A stretch of DNA of 64,000 nucleotides, taken from assembly GCF_011777495.1 (NCBI RefSeq), contig NZ_JAATJS010000003.1, forward strand, positions 62,001-126,000, in the 5' to 3' direction. The notes beneath the pieces are model-generated. The model worked only from the letters and a program-made list of their open reading frames with translations, did not search any database and had not been told where the DNA came from. Origin of the DNA: Microvirga terricola. Lineage in GTDB: Bacteria; Pseudomonadota; Alphaproteobacteria; Rhizobiales; Beijerinckiaceae. How positions within the stretch are numbered: position 1 is the stretch's first letter; every line of letters begins with the position of its first letter. Positions 46,409 through 55,954 of the stretch are shown here, piece after piece. The translations under genes and the position numbers were made by a program.

Positions 46409-47947
46409 ATGATGGCGGCACCGCAGGTCTTGATCGTCGGCGCGGGGTCAACCGGCCTCGTTCTCGCCCTGCGTCTTGCAAGTCACGGCATCCCTTTTCG
46501 CATTATCGATCACCATTCAGGCCCAGGCTAGGCGTCGCGCGCCATGGCTGTTCATGCGCGCACGCTCGAATTCTACGAACAGCTGGGGCTGGCGCAGGAG
46601 GTCGTCGATCTCGGCATCGTCATGAATGCGATGCATCTCTGGGATCAGGGGAAGCTGAAGGCCGATATCCCCATCGGCCATTTCGGCAGGGACCTTAGTC
46701 CTTTCTCCTTCGTGCTGAGTTTTCCGCAGGACGATCACGAGCGGTTCTTGAATGAGAAGCTCGGATATTCCGGCATCAGCATCGAATGGGACACGGAGCT
46801 GATCAGCTTCGCCGATGACGGCGAGCGCGTCCGCGCCACACTCAGAAAAGATGAGCACGAGGAGGTTTGCGAGGTCGCTTATCTCTGCGGCTGCGATGGC
46901 GCGCACAGTGCCGTGCGGCATGGATTAAAGCTCGACTTCATCGGTGGCGCCTATGAGCAGACCTTTTATGTCGCCGATGTGCAGGCGACCGGCGCTGCGA
47001 CCGCGACAGGCGGCGTCAATATGTGCCTGAACGTCAAAGATTTCTGTCTCGTGCTGCCGATCAGAAGCACTGGCATGCAGCGTCTCATCGGCATCATCCC
47101 GGATGCGGTGAAGGATCGGGAAAACATCACCTTCGATGACATCCGCCCGATCACCGAAAAACTCTTCGGCATCAGCGTCCATCAGGTGAACTGGTTCTCG
47201 ACCTATCGCGTGCACCATCGCGTCGCGGAGCACTTTTCGAAAGGCAGCGCCTTCATCGCGGGCGATGCGGCGCATATTCATAGCCCTGCGGGCGGACAGG
47301 GGATGAATACCGGCATCGGCGATGCGGTGAACCTGTCATGGAAGATCGCGCATGTGCTGCAAGGCCGCGCCGATGCTTCGCTTCTGGCGACCTATGAGCC
47401 GGAGCGCATCGCGTTTGCGCGCACGCTTGTGAAGACAACCGACCTTGCATTCCAGATCATCGTCAGGCGCGATTTTGCCGGACGTTTCTTTCGTACCTTC
47501 GTGATGCCTTATGTGCTGCCGCCACTGTTTCACTTTCGCGCCGTGCGGCGATGGATGTTCAAGACGATCTCGCAGATCCGCATCACCTATCGCGACAGTG
47601 CGCTCAGCGTGGGCGAGGCGGGGACGGTTGCGGGTGGTGATCGCCTGCCGTGGGATGGCGTCGGCGGCAGCGACAATTTCGAGCCGCTGAAATCCCTCGA
47701 TTGGCAGGTGCATGTCTATGGCGAGGCTAACATGGCGTTCAGAGGGGCCGTGTCGGAGCGCGGCATCGCGCTGCATGTTTTCGCGTGGACATCCATGGCC
47801 GAGAAGGCGGGGTTGAAGCGCGACGCGTTTTATTTCATCCGCCCGGACGGGCATGTGGGGCTAGCGCATCCGGCGCAGGATATCGCCGTGCTTGATCGCT
47901 ATCTCGCACAACACGGCATCAGGATGAAGCCGCCTCTCACGCCTTGA
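46409..47947 (+). pseudogene. FAD-dependent aromatic monooxygenase interrupted by an amber codon
   Basis: The frame starts at 46409 with the FAD-binding VLIVGAGSTGLVLALRLASHG and meets TAG at 46529-46531 (codon 41), in HHSGPG-stop-ASRAMAVHARTLE. It then stays open to 47947. Homologues of the UbiH/PheA/TfdB type usually carry Glu or another residue there, so a single GAG-to-TAG change is likely. The second half has the FAD-binding GDAAHIHSPAGGQGMNTGIGD. The part after the stop (from an ATG at 46544) lacks the dinucleotide fold. The product should be inactive unless the codon is read through or a sequencing error. It overlaps moaB by 11 bases. Confidence 0.85.
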
Positions 47948-48491
47948 TCTTTTCGCGCTTCAGATGCTCGTTGAGCCGCGGCATGATCTCCACGAAATTG
48001 CAGGGGCGGTGGCGATAATCGAGCTGTCCCGCCAGAATGCCGTCCCACGCATCCTTGCACGCGCCGGGCGAGCCCGGCAGCACAAAGATGAAGGTTGCAC
48101 CCGCTACGCCCGCCGTTGCGCGGGACTGGATTGTCGAGGTGCCAATGGTGTCGAACGAGATGCGGTGAAAGAGCGCCGAGAAACCATCCATCCGCTTTTC
48201 GAACAGCAGCTCGATGGCCTCGGGTGTCACGTCGCGTCCGGTAAAGCCGGTGCCGCCCGTCGTGATGATGACATCGATGGCGGGGTCGAGAATCCAGCTC
48301 TGCACCTTGCCGCGAATGGCGGCGACGTCATCGGGCACGATGGCGCGCCCGCCGAGATGGTGGCCGGCCTTGGTCAGCCGCTCGACGAGCGTGTTGCCGG
48401 AGCGGTCATCCGTTTCGCCGCGCGTGTCGGAAACGGTCAGCACCGCGATGGTCAGCGGCACGAAGGGGAGGTTTTCATCGATGCCGGGCAT
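47937..48491 (-). CDS. moaB: Molybdenum cofactor biosynthesis protein B
   Basis: The product has 184 residues, a MoaB/MogA-type protein with the MPT-binding TTGGTGFTGRDVTPEAI and the PGSPGACKDAWDGIL motif; IAVLTVSDTRGETDDRSGN is the family N-terminus. It adenylates molybdopterin or helps the metal insertion step. I chose the ATG at 48491 (MPGIDENLPFVPL); an in-frame ATG 60 bases upstream would add an extra 20 residues not typical. Convergent with the monooxygenase pseudogene, it lies 31 bases below the zinc metallopeptidase gene. Confidence 0.93.
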   Translation of the reverse strand: MPGIDENLPFVPLTIAVLTVSDTRGETDDRSGNTLVERLTKAGHHLGGRAIVPDDVAAIRGKVQSWILDPAIDVIITTGGTGFTGRDVTPEAIELLFEKRMDGFSALFHRISFDTIGTSTIQSRATAGVAGATFIFVLPGSPGACKDAWDGILAGQLDYRHRPCNFVEIMPRLNEHLKREKIKA

Positions 48492-48522
48492 GAGGAACAC
48501 TCTGGCTGTCGGAACAGTGCGT

Positions 48523-49392
48523 TTATAACCGGCTTGCCCGGAAGGTGTCACAGGCTTGAATCGATCCGCTCTTCAAGCCGGTCGTGAGCCAACGTGTGCG
48601 CTGGGCGGACGAGCCGTGCGTGAAGGAATCGGGAACCACTCGGCCCTGCGACTGACGCTGCAGGCGGTCGTCGCCGATGGCCTGTGCGGCGTTGATGGCG
48701 TTCTCGATATCGCCCGGCTCGAGCGACTTCCAACGCTGCTCCGAATGGTTCGCCCACACGCCCGCCAAGCAATCGGCCATCAGCTCGACGCGAACGGACA
48801 ATTGGTTGCGTTCCGTCGGTCCCACTTCCTGCTGGCGCTGCTGCACGCGCGGCAGAATGCCGAGCTGGTTCTGCACATGATGGCCGATCTCGTGCGCGAT
48901 CACATAGGCATAGGCAAAGTCGCCGCCCGCGTCGAACTTGCTCTTCATGTCCTGGAAGAACGATAGGTCGAGATAGACCGTCTGATCGAGCGGGCAATAG
49001 AACGGCCCCATGGCCGATTGCGCCGCACCGCAGCCGGATCGCGTCGCGCCGGAGAACAGGACAAGCTTGGGCGGCTTGTATTGCCGATCGGTCTGCGTGG
49101 GCAGAACGTCTTTCCACACGTCTTCCGTATTGCCGAGGATCGCGGAGGCGAAGCGGCCCATCTGGTCCTGCGGCACGCCCTGCTTGCCCTGCTGTTGCTG
49201 GTAGTTCTGCTCGCCCTGTCGCGACAGCATCTCCGCGCCGCCGATGAGCAAGCGCGGATCGATGCCGAGCGCCCAACCGAGAAGGCCTAGCACGACGATG
49301 GTGCCGATGCCGAGCCCGCCCGCGCCACCGGGGATGGGGAGACCACGTCGGTCTTCCACGTTGTCGGAGGTTCGAAAATCGTCCCAGCGCAT
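48523..49392 (-). CDS. Neutral zinc metallopeptidase, YpfJ family
   Basis: The product has 289 residues. An N-terminal membrane anchor (GGLGIGTIVVLGLLGWALGI) is followed by the zinc site HEIGHHVQNQLGI and the downstream ELMADCLAGVWANHSEQ with its glutamate. The DQTVYLDLSFFQDM and CGAAQSAMGPFYCP segments are characteristic of the YpfJ/KPN_02809 group. The peptidase domain would face the periplasm; the substrate is unknown. The ATG at 49392 (MRWDDFRTSDNVEDRRG) is the family start. moaB is the next gene downstream. Confidence 0.93.
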   Translation of the reverse strand: MRWDDFRTSDNVEDRRGLPIPGGAGGLGIGTIVVLGLLGWALGIDPRLLIGGAEMLSRQGEQNYQQQQGKQGVPQDQMGRFASAILGNTEDVWKDVLPTQTDRQYKPPKLVLFSGATRSGCGAAQSAMGPFYCPLDQTVYLDLSFFQDMKSKFDAGGDFAYAYVIAHEIGHHVQNQLGILPRVQQRQQEVGPTERNQLSVRVELMADCLAGVWANHSEQRWKSLEPGDIENAINAAQAIGDDRLQRQSQGRVVPDSFTHGSSAQRTRWLTTGLKSGSIQACDTFRASRL

Positions 49393-49467
49393 CAAGTCAT
49401 CCTATGGACCGTAAAATCTAAAAGCAGGATCGCCCGAGCGGGTTCCCGCCGCACGCACGGAGCGTTT

Positions 49468-50301
49468 CTAGCTCGTACCGTCGAGAGCGCGCCTGAGCGC
49501 CAAGATGTCCCGCCATGCGAGCCGTTTCTGCAAAGGCTGGCGCAGCAGATAGGCCGGATGCAACGTTGCCAGAGCCTTGATGTCGCGGCCGCCCTCGGTG
49601 CGGTAGGAGAACCAGCGGCCGCGCGTACGCAGAATGCCGTCCTTCACGTCCAGAAGGTTTTGCACTGATGGACCGCCGAGGCAGACGAGGATGTCGGGAT
49701 TGGCGAGCTCGATCTGTCGGGCGATGAACGGCTTGCAGATCGCCACTTCCTGCGGGGTCGGCGTGCGGTTCCCCGGCGGACGCCAGGGCACGACATTGGC
49801 GATGTAGACTTGGGTCCGGTCGAGGCCGATGGCGGCGAGCATCCGGTCGAGCAACTGGCCGGAACGCCCGACGAAGGGCTTGCCGATCCGGTCCTCATCC
49901 GCGCCGGGAGCTTCGCCCACCAGCATCACCCGGCTTTTCGGGGTGCCGTCGGCAAAGACGAGATTCTTGGCGCTGAATTTCAGGGCGCAGCCGTCGAAGT
50001 TGCCCAAGATAGCTTCCAACTCTTCGAGCGATTGCGCGTGGCGCGCCTGCTCGCGGGCCTGGAGCGCAGCATCGTCAGGCGCAAGCGCTGCCGCCTGTGG
50101 TATCGCGCGGGGAGGGGCGCTGGGCGCTGCGTCGAGGCGAGGCGCAAGCTGGAGGTCCGGCATCCTGGCCGGAACCGGCGCGGCCTTCGGCTCAGCGAAG
50201 CGGTTCTGCGGCGTCTCGTCGAGGGCAAGATCCACCCCCGCCTCGACATGGAAGTCGAGGAGCGCCATCAACGCGTCGCGGTGGGGAGTGAGATCCTGCA
50301 T
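49468..50301 (-). CDS. Family 4-like uracil-DNA glycosylase with reduced cysteine set
   Basis: The product has 277 residues. Motif A is GEAPGADEDRIGKPFVGRSG (129-148) and motif B ATLHPAYLLRQP. An Ala/Pro-rich linker occupies residues 35-85. Compared with Thermus family 4 enzymes, which use four Fe-S cysteines, this one keeps Cys105 (GCALK) and Cys189 (AICKPF) but has Phe102 and Trp173 at the other two positions (NVVPWRPPGNRTP). It may therefore lack the cluster, as described for some rhizobial uracil-DNA glycosylases. The ATG at 50301 (MQDLTPHRDALMALL) is preferred; 16 more residues upstream are possible. It is divergent from the ETF-QO gene. Confidence 0.9.
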   Translation of the reverse strand: MQDLTPHRDALMALLDFHVEAGVDLALDETPQNRFAEPKAAPVPARMPDLQLAPRLDAAPSAPPRAIPQAAALAPDDAALQAREQARHAQSLEELEAILGNFDGCALKFSAKNLVFADGTPKSRVMLVGEAPGADEDRIGKPFVGRSGQLLDRMLAAIGLDRTQVYIANVVPWRPPGNRTPTPQEVAICKPFIARQIELANPDILVCLGGPSVQNLLDVKDGILRTRGRWFSYRTEGGRDIKALATLHPAYLLRQPLQKRLAWRDILALRRALDGTS

Positions 50302-50494
50302 GAAGCGTATGTAAGCTGCCCGAGAAGCGTGGACAACTCGATACCGCAAGCGCCCACGCCCTTGTCGCCGGTCGCATTTCGCTCAAATGGAACTCTTTCA
50401 ACCTTTCCAGTAAGGAAAGTTGAGAAAATCGTCGGGATGGTTCATGTGTAAACCATCCGCCCAAAAGCGCTGTGTTGCGTGCCAGGAGAAGGCC

Positions 50495-52156
50495 ATGGAT
50501 CTGCCCGCCCGTGAATCGATGGAATTCGACGTCGTGATCGTCGGCGCCGGTCCTGCGGGTCTGGCGACCGCGATCCGGCTCAAGCAGGACGCCGCCGAGG
50601 CGGGCGCGGATGTTTCCGTCGTGGTGGTGGAGAAGGGCTCCGAGGTCGGCGCGCATATTCTCTCCGGCGCGGTGATCGACCCCATCGGCCTCGACAGCCT
50701 GTTGCCGGATTGGCGCGAGGATCCGGATCGCCCGCTCAAGACCCAGGTCACAGGGGACGAGTTCCTTTATCTCGGCCCGGCCGGCGGCATGCGCATGCCG
50801 AACATTCTCATGCCGAAGCTGATGGACAATCACGGCAACTTCGTCGGCTCGCTCGGCAGCGTCGCCCGTTATCTTGGCCGCAAGGCCGAGGAATTGGGCG
50901 TCGAGATCTATCCCGGCTTCGCGGCCGCGGAGGTTCTGATCGAAGACGGCAAGGTCGTTGGTATCGCCACCGGCGACATGGGCATTAGCCGCAACGGCGA
51001 GCCTAACGCCAATTTTACCCGCGGCATGGAGCTGCGCGCCAAATACACGATTTTCGGCGAAGGCGCCCGGGGCTCACTCACCAAGCAGATTGTCGATACC
51101 TTCAAGCTCAATGCCGGCCGCGATCACCAGAAATACGGCATCGGCATCAAGGAGTTGTGGCAGGTCAAGCCGGAGAAGCACCGTCCCGGCCTCGTGCGTC
51201 ATACCATGGGCTGGCCGCTCAAGAACGAGACAGGCGGCGGGTCGTGGCTTTACCATTTCGACGACAATCTCGTCTCCGTCGGCTTCGTGGTGCATCTGAA
51301 CTACAAGAACCCGACGCTCTCGCCCTTCGAGGAATTCCAGCGCTTCAAGACCCATCCGATGATCCGCGACGTCTTCGAGGGCGGAAAGCGCATCGGTTAC
51401 GGCGCGCGCGCCATTATGGAGGGCGGCTGGCAATCGGTGCCGCGCCTGTGCTTCCCCGGCGGCTGCCTGGTCGGCGATTCGGCGGGCTTCGTGAACGTGC
51501 CACGCATCAAGGGCAGCCATAACGCCATCCTCTCGGGAATGCTCTGCGCCGACCACGTCTTCGCGGCGCTGCAAGCCGGGCGCTCCCATGACGATGTGAC
51601 GTCATACGAGGAAGCGTGGCGCGCCTCGCCCATCGGGACGGATCTCAAGCGCGTGCGGAACGTCAAGCCGCTCTGGTCGAAGTTCGGCACGGCTATCGGC
51701 GTGGCTCTGGGCGGGCTCGACATGTGGATGAACCAGCTCACCGGCTGGTCGCCCTTCGGTACGATGAAGCACGGCAAGGCGGACTACGAGAGCCTGCTGC
51801 CGCTCTCTTCCGTGACGCCGATCCAATACGACCGCCCCGACGGCATCCTGACCTTCGACAAGCTCTCCTCGGTGTTTCTGTCCAACACCAACCATGAGGA
51901 GGACCAACCGCCGCACCTTCAGGTGATGGACCCCACGCTCCAGCAGGCGTCGGAGCACGACGTCTATGGCGGCCCCTCGCAGCGTTACTGCCCGGCCGGT
52001 GTCTATGAATGGGTCGAAGGGGAGGGCGGTCTACGCTACCAGATCAATGCGCAGAACTGCGTCCATTGCAAAACCTGCGACATCAAGGACCCGAACCAAA
52101 ATATCAACTGGGTCCCGCCCGAGGGCGGCGGGGGGCCGAACTACGTCAATATGTAA
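50495..52156 (+). CDS. Electron transfer flavoprotein-ubiquinone oxidoreductase
   Basis: The product has 553 residues. It passes electrons from ETF to ubiquinone at the inner membrane. The FAD fold is FDVVIVGAGPAGLATAIRL near the N-terminus; VVEKGSEVGAHILSGAV and SAGFVNVPRIKGSHNAILSG are typical of the family. The C-terminal ferredoxin-like [4Fe-4S] site is QRYCPAGVYEW, then QINAQNCVHCKTCDIKDP. The ATG at 50495 has AGGAG 7 bases upstream. It is followed 200 bases later by the TPR gene. Confidence 0.96.
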   Translation: MDLPARESMEFDVVIVGAGPAGLATAIRLKQDAAEAGADVSVVVVEKGSEVGAHILSGAVIDPIGLDSLLPDWREDPDRPLKTQVTGDEFLYLGPAGGMRMPNILMPKLMDNHGNFVGSLGSVARYLGRKAEELGVEIYPGFAAAEVLIEDGKVVGIATGDMGISRNGEPNANFTRGMELRAKYTIFGEGARGSLTKQIVDTFKLNAGRDHQKYGIGIKELWQVKPEKHRPGLVRHTMGWPLKNETGGGSWLYHFDDNLVSVGFVVHLNYKNPTLSPFEEFQRFKTHPMIRDVFEGGKRIGYGARAIMEGGWQSVPRLCFPGGCLVGDSAGFVNVPRIKGSHNAILSGMLCADHVFAALQAGRSHDDVTSYEEAWRASPIGTDLKRVRNVKPLWSKFGTAIGVALGGLDMWMNQLTGWSPFGTMKHGKADYESLLPLSSVTPIQYDRPDGILTFDKLSSVFLSNTNHEEDQPPHLQVMDPTLQQASEHDVYGGPSQRYCPAGVYEWVEGEGGLRYQINAQNCVHCKTCDIKDPNQNINWVPPEGGGGPNYVNM

Positions 52157-52306
52157 GACGTAAGCCTTTCCCCCGAAGGCGGGCGGCGGGCCGTCTGCCT
52201 TCCTATGCGGCAATAGCCCGCTTACAATTTCTTCACGAGAACACGATCTCGTGCGACGTTCCCCTTGCCGCCGCGCCGGGGAGACGCCATTCTCCGGCCT
52301 GATTTA

Positions 52307-52341
52307 GCGCACATCTCCCCTCTCCCCCTTGAGATGTCGCG
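52307..52341. other. Hairpin just upstream of the TPR gene
   Basis: GCGCACATCTC and GAGATGTCGCG pair (two mismatches) around a C/T-rich loop, 20 bases before the GTG start of the TPR gene. It may be the end of the ETF-QO transcript or a leader structure of the TPR gene. Confidence 0.35.
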
Positions 52342-52360
52342 ATGATTGGAGCCGCGCTTC

Positions 52361-54139
52361 GTGCCCACTTTGAGATTGCCCTCGGTCCGTAAGGGCCTGC
52401 CCGCGCTTGTATTTTCGGTCGCCGGCCTTTTGGCCGCGCCCTCTTTCGCGGCCAATACGGATTCGAGCGAAACACTGAAACCGGCGTTGAGCCTCGAGGG
52501 CAATTACCTGTCCGCCTATGTGGCAGGAACCGCGCGCGACACGGCGGCGGCCTCGGTCTTTTTCCGGCGGGCCATTCAGGACGACCCGCGGAACCAGGAA
52601 CTTTTGGAGCGCGCCTTCGTAGCCTTCCTGGCCAATGGGTCGATGCAGGAAGCCTATCAGGCTGCGGAGCGGATTGCGGCCCGTGACGGCTCCAACAACC
52701 TCGCCCAGTTCGCCCTGAGCGTCCGGGCTCTGAAAGCGCAAAAATACGCCGATGCCCGCGCCCGGCTGACCCGTGGCGCCAAGGGCCGCGCGGCGGACCT
52801 GACGGCGACGCTTCTCGCCGCCTGGGCCTATGCGGGGGCGAAGGACGGAAAGCAGGCGCTGGCCACCGTCGACAAGCTCAAGAGCGAGCGCGCCTTCAAC
52901 CAGTTTCGCGAATATCACGGCGCGCTGATCGCGGATCTCGTCGGCAACGCCGCCGAGGCCGAGAAGCGTTTCAAGGCGGCCTATGAGGGCGAGCGCAATA
53001 CGCTCCAGGTCGTGGATGCCTATGCGCGCTTCCTCGCCAAGCGCGGTCGCCGCGACGAGGCTCTGGCCCTCTACAAGTCCTTCAACGAGGCTGTGCCCCG
53101 CCATCCGATGGTGCGGGCGGCCATGGACACCCTGAATGAGGGTAAGCCCCTGATGCCGATCATCGCAACGGCGCAGCAGGGGGCGGCCGAGTTGCTTTAC
53201 GGCCTCGGCGTCGTCGGCAGCAGCCAGAGCGACGAGCTGACGGCCATCATCTATCTCCGGCTCGGACTCGATCTCGATCCCGGTCATTCGCTCGCCCTCG
53301 TGACGCTCGGCGATGTCTATGAGCGCTTGAAACAGTATGAGCGGGCGAATGACGTTTTTGCGCGGGTGCCGAAGGATGCGCCGGTGCGGGCAAGCTCCGA
53401 CATCGCCATCGGACAGAATCTCGAATTGCTCGGCCGCGGCGACGATGCGATTGCCTATCTCCAGAGCCTGATGAAGGAGCGGCCCGACGATGTCGAGGTC
53501 GTGATGGCGCTCGGCAATGTCCAACGTTCGCGCAAGCAATTCGCGGAGGCGGCAGAGACTTACAGCAAGGCCATCCAGTTGATCGGCAAGCCCGACCGCG
53601 GCCACTGGATCCTCTTCTTCTATCGCGGCACATCCTATGAGCGCTCGAAGCAGTGGGAAAAGGGCGAGCCCGATCTGAAGAAGGCGCTGGAACTGGTGCC
53701 CGACACGCTTCCCGCGGCCAAGGCGCAGGTTTTGAACTACCTCGCCTATTCCTGGGTCGACCAGAGCATGAATATCGACGAGGCGTTCAAGATGCTCACG
53801 CGCGCCGTCGAACTCGCCCCGCGCGACGGCATGGTCATCGACTCGCTCGGCTGGGCCTATTATCGCTTGGGCCGTTATCCCGACGCCGTGCGCGAGTTGG
53901 AAAAGGCCGTCGAACTGAAGGCGGGCGATCCGGTCATCAACGATCATCTCGGCGATGCCTATTGGAAGGTCGGGCGCAAGCTCGAGGCCAAGTTCCAGTG
54001 GAACCACGCCAAGGATTCCAATCCCGAGCCGGAAGATCTGACGAAGATCATCAAGAAGATCGACAACGGCATGGATGACGCCGCCCCCGCCGCCGACGGC
54101 GCGGCGGCGCCTGCCGCTCCGCAGCAGAGCGGCGGCTAA
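52361..54139 (+). CDS. Exported tetratricopeptide repeat protein
   Basis: The product has 592 residues with a signal peptide (GLPALVFSVAGLLAAPSFAAN). The rest is a run of TPR-like helices: AAASVFFRRAIQDDPRNQEL, ALVTLGDVYERLKQYERANDVF, EVVMALGNVQRSRKQFAEAAETYSKAI, MVIDSLGWAYYRLGRYPDAVRELEKAV and GDPVINDHLGDAYWKVGRK. The C-terminus is an Ala-rich low-complexity tail. Such proteins act as periplasmic scaffolds; the partner is unknown. I chose the GTG at 52361, with GGAG 9 bases upstream, over a TTG 15 bases earlier. The ispE gene follows by 51 bases. Confidence 0.9.
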   Translation: MPTLRLPSVRKGLPALVFSVAGLLAAPSFAANTDSSETLKPALSLEGNYLSAYVAGTARDTAAASVFFRRAIQDDPRNQELLERAFVAFLANGSMQEAYQAAERIAARDGSNNLAQFALSVRALKAQKYADARARLTRGAKGRAADLTATLLAAWAYAGAKDGKQALATVDKLKSERAFNQFREYHGALIADLVGNAAEAEKRFKAAYEGERNTLQVVDAYARFLAKRGRRDEALALYKSFNEAVPRHPMVRAAMDTLNEGKPLMPIIATAQQGAAELLYGLGVVGSSQSDELTAIIYLRLGLDLDPGHSLALVTLGDVYERLKQYERANDVFARVPKDAPVRASSDIAIGQNLELLGRGDDAIAYLQSLMKERPDDVEVVMALGNVQRSRKQFAEAAETYSKAIQLIGKPDRGHWILFFYRGTSYERSKQWEKGEPDLKKALELVPDTLPAAKAQVLNYLAYSWVDQSMNIDEAFKMLTRAVELAPRDGMVIDSLGWAYYRLGRYPDAVRELEKAVELKAGDPVINDHLGDAYWKVGRKLEAKFQWNHAKDSNPEPEDLTKIIKKIDNGMDDAAPAADGAAAPAAPQQSGG

Positions 54140-54190
54140 CGCTTCAGCTTCGCCCTTTCCATCCCGCTTCGTCTCGGGCATGGAGAGGGC

Positions 54191-55057
54191 ATGTCTCTCG
54201 CGACCCGCGCCCCGGCCAAGATCAACCTGACGCTGCACGTTCTGGGGCGGCGGGCGGACGGTTATCACGCGCTGGAAAGTCTTGTCGCCTTCGCCAGCAC
54301 GGGCGACGATCTGCGGCTTGAGCCGGCGGAGACGCTTTCCCTCACAGTCAGCGGGCCGACTGCGCCGCTTGCGGGCGTTGACGCCGACAATCTCGTTTTA
54401 AAAGCCGCGCGCCTGCTTGCCGAGCGTGTCCCGGATCTTCGCGTCGGCCATTTCCATTTGACCAAGCGGCTGCCCGTTGCGGCCGGGATCGGCGGCGGCT
54501 CATCCGACGCGGCGGCCGCCTTGCGGCTGCTCGCCCGCCTCAACGGACTTCCCCTGTCTCATCCTGCCTTGCGGGAGGCGGCGCGCCTGACCGGGGCCGA
54601 TGTGTCGGTCTGCCTGGAGCCAAGAGCCCGCATGATGCGTGGCGTGGGCGAGGAGCTGGGACCGGCGCTCCATTTGCCGCGTCTCTTCGCCGTGCTGGTC
54701 AATCCCCGCGTCCCGGTCGAGACGCCTGCCGTGTTCAAGGCGCTTGGGTTGCAGCCAGGAGACGATCTGCCGGGGGCGAGGCATCCCGATATTGCGGAAG
54801 CATCGCAGGCTTCTTTGCTGGAGGTTTTGAAGACGACTCGCAACGATCTCGAACCGGCGGCCTGCCGTATTCTGCCTGTCATCGTCGAGGCGTCGAGGCT
54901 CGTGTCCGAAACAAAGGGCTGCCGCCTCGCGCGCATGTCGGGCTCGGGCGCGACGGTGTTCGGGATCTATGACGATGGCAAAACGGCCGTTGCCGCCGCA
55001 AGATGGATCGCGCGACGGCAGCTGGATTGGTGGGTGAAGGCGACGATCCTTCGTTGA
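54191..55057 (+). CDS. ispE: 4-diphosphocytidyl-2-C-methyl-D-erythritol kinase
   Basis: The product has 288 residues, a GHMP kinase of the MEP pathway. The N-terminal [20 protein letters not shown] contains the substrate residues, the ATP-binding glycine-rich loop is [20 protein letters not shown] (about 95-113), and [13 protein letters not shown] is the C-terminal motif. It works upstream of IspH (5.5 kb). The metQ gene converges with it 10 bases downstream. Confidence 0.96.
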   Translation: MSLATRAPAKINLTLHVLGRRADGYHALESLVAFASTGDDLRLEPAETLSLTVSGPTAPLAGVDADNLVLKAARLLAERVPDLRVGHFHLTKRLPVAAGIGGGSSDAAAALRLLARLNGLPLSHPALREAARLTGADVSVCLEPRARMMRGVGEELGPALHLPRLFAVLVNPRVPVETPAVFKALGLQPGDDLPGARHPDIAEASQASLLEVLKTTRNDLEPAACRILPVIVEASRLVSETKGCRLARMSGSGATVFGIYDDGKTAVAAARWIARRQLDWWVKATILR

Positions 55058-55067
55058 TGGGCCTGGC

Positions 55068-55877
55068 TTACCAGGCCGGGATGATCGAGCCCTTGAAGCG
55101 GGTATCGAGGAAGGCCGCGACTTCCGGCGATTGATAGGACGCGACGAAGGTTTTCACCTCTTCACGGTTCTCATCGCCCTGACGAGCGGCGATGAAGTTC
55201 GCGTAGGGATTGCCCTCGCGCTTCTCGACCGCAATCGTGTCCTTGCGGATGTCGAGCCCGGCATTGATGGCGTGATCGGTGTTGATCACGGCGGCGTCGA
55301 GATCGGGCAGGGCGCGCGGCAGCTGAGCGGCATCGAGTTCCGAGAACTGAATGTTCTTCGGGTTCTCGGCGATGTCGAGGAGCGTCGGCGAGAGGCCCTT
55401 GCCCTCTTTAAGCTTGATGAGGCCCTGTGCAGCGAGAAGGTTTAGCGCCCGGCCGCCATTGCTGGGGTCGTTGGGAATACCAATCTTCGCGCCCCTCTGT
55501 AGGTCGGCGACCGCTTTCAGCTTCTTCGAGTAGAGCCCGATCGGCTGCACGAAGGTGAAGCCCACGGGAACGATCTTGTAGCCGCGCGCCGCGATCTGCG
55601 CATCGAGATAGGGCTTGTGCTGGAACGCGTTGGCGTCGAGATCGCCGCGGGCCAGCGCCTCATTGACGAGAGCGTAGTCGGAGAACGGGACGAGCTGGAC
55701 GTTCAAGCCCTTCGTGGCGGCGACCTTCTTGACGACCTGCGCCACTTCTTCTTCCGCGCCGGACATGACGCCGACCTTGATGGTCTTGTCGGCAGCTACG
55801 GCTGGAAGCGTGGTCGCGAGCGCCGCGCCCAGGGCAAAGGACGCGGACAGAAGGGTGCGACGGGTAAAATCGAACAT
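55068..55877 (-). CDS. metQ: MetQ-like D-methionine ABC transporter substrate-binding protein
   Basis: The product has 269 residues with a signal peptide (RRTLLSASFALGAALATTL), but no lipobox Cys, so it is a free periplasmic protein rather than the lipoprotein form. NlpA/MetQ family segments are IKVGVMSGAEEEVAQVVKKV, LDANAFQHKPYLDAQIAARG, IGIPNDPSNGGRALNLLAAQ and PDLDAAVINTDHAINAGLD. The usual metN and metI partners are not next to it. A SAM-II riboswitch about 200 bases upstream links expression to methionine status. The ATG at 55877 is preceded by AAAGGTC. Confidence 0.93.
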   Translation of the reverse strand: MFDFTRRTLLSASFALGAALATTLPAVAADKTIKVGVMSGAEEEVAQVVKKVAATKGLNVQLVPFSDYALVNEALARGDLDANAFQHKPYLDAQIAARGYKIVPVGFTFVQPIGLYSKKLKAVADLQRGAKIGIPNDPSNGGRALNLLAAQGLIKLKEGKGLSPTLLDIAENPKNIQFSELDAAQLPRALPDLDAAVINTDHAINAGLDIRKDTIAVEKREGNPYANFIAARQGDENREEVKTFVASYQSPEVAAFLDTRFKGSIIPAW

Positions 55878-55954
55878 GATGAGACCTTTCAGGCAAAGTT
55901 CGTCCACGGCTCGAGCAGAGCCGGGCATGTGGTTCAGGAGGTGAGGGGAGAGGA

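Noticed and set aside
46544-47947. Separate intact monooxygenase gene starting at 46544
   Set aside because: It lacks the FAD dinucleotide fold, which is encoded in frame immediately upstream of the amber codon. It is better read as the 3' part of one broken gene.
52304-54268. 654-codon open frame on the minus strand
   Set aside because: It is antisense to the TPR gene, which has a signal peptide, TPR pattern and ribosome binding site. The antisense product has no recognisable domain.
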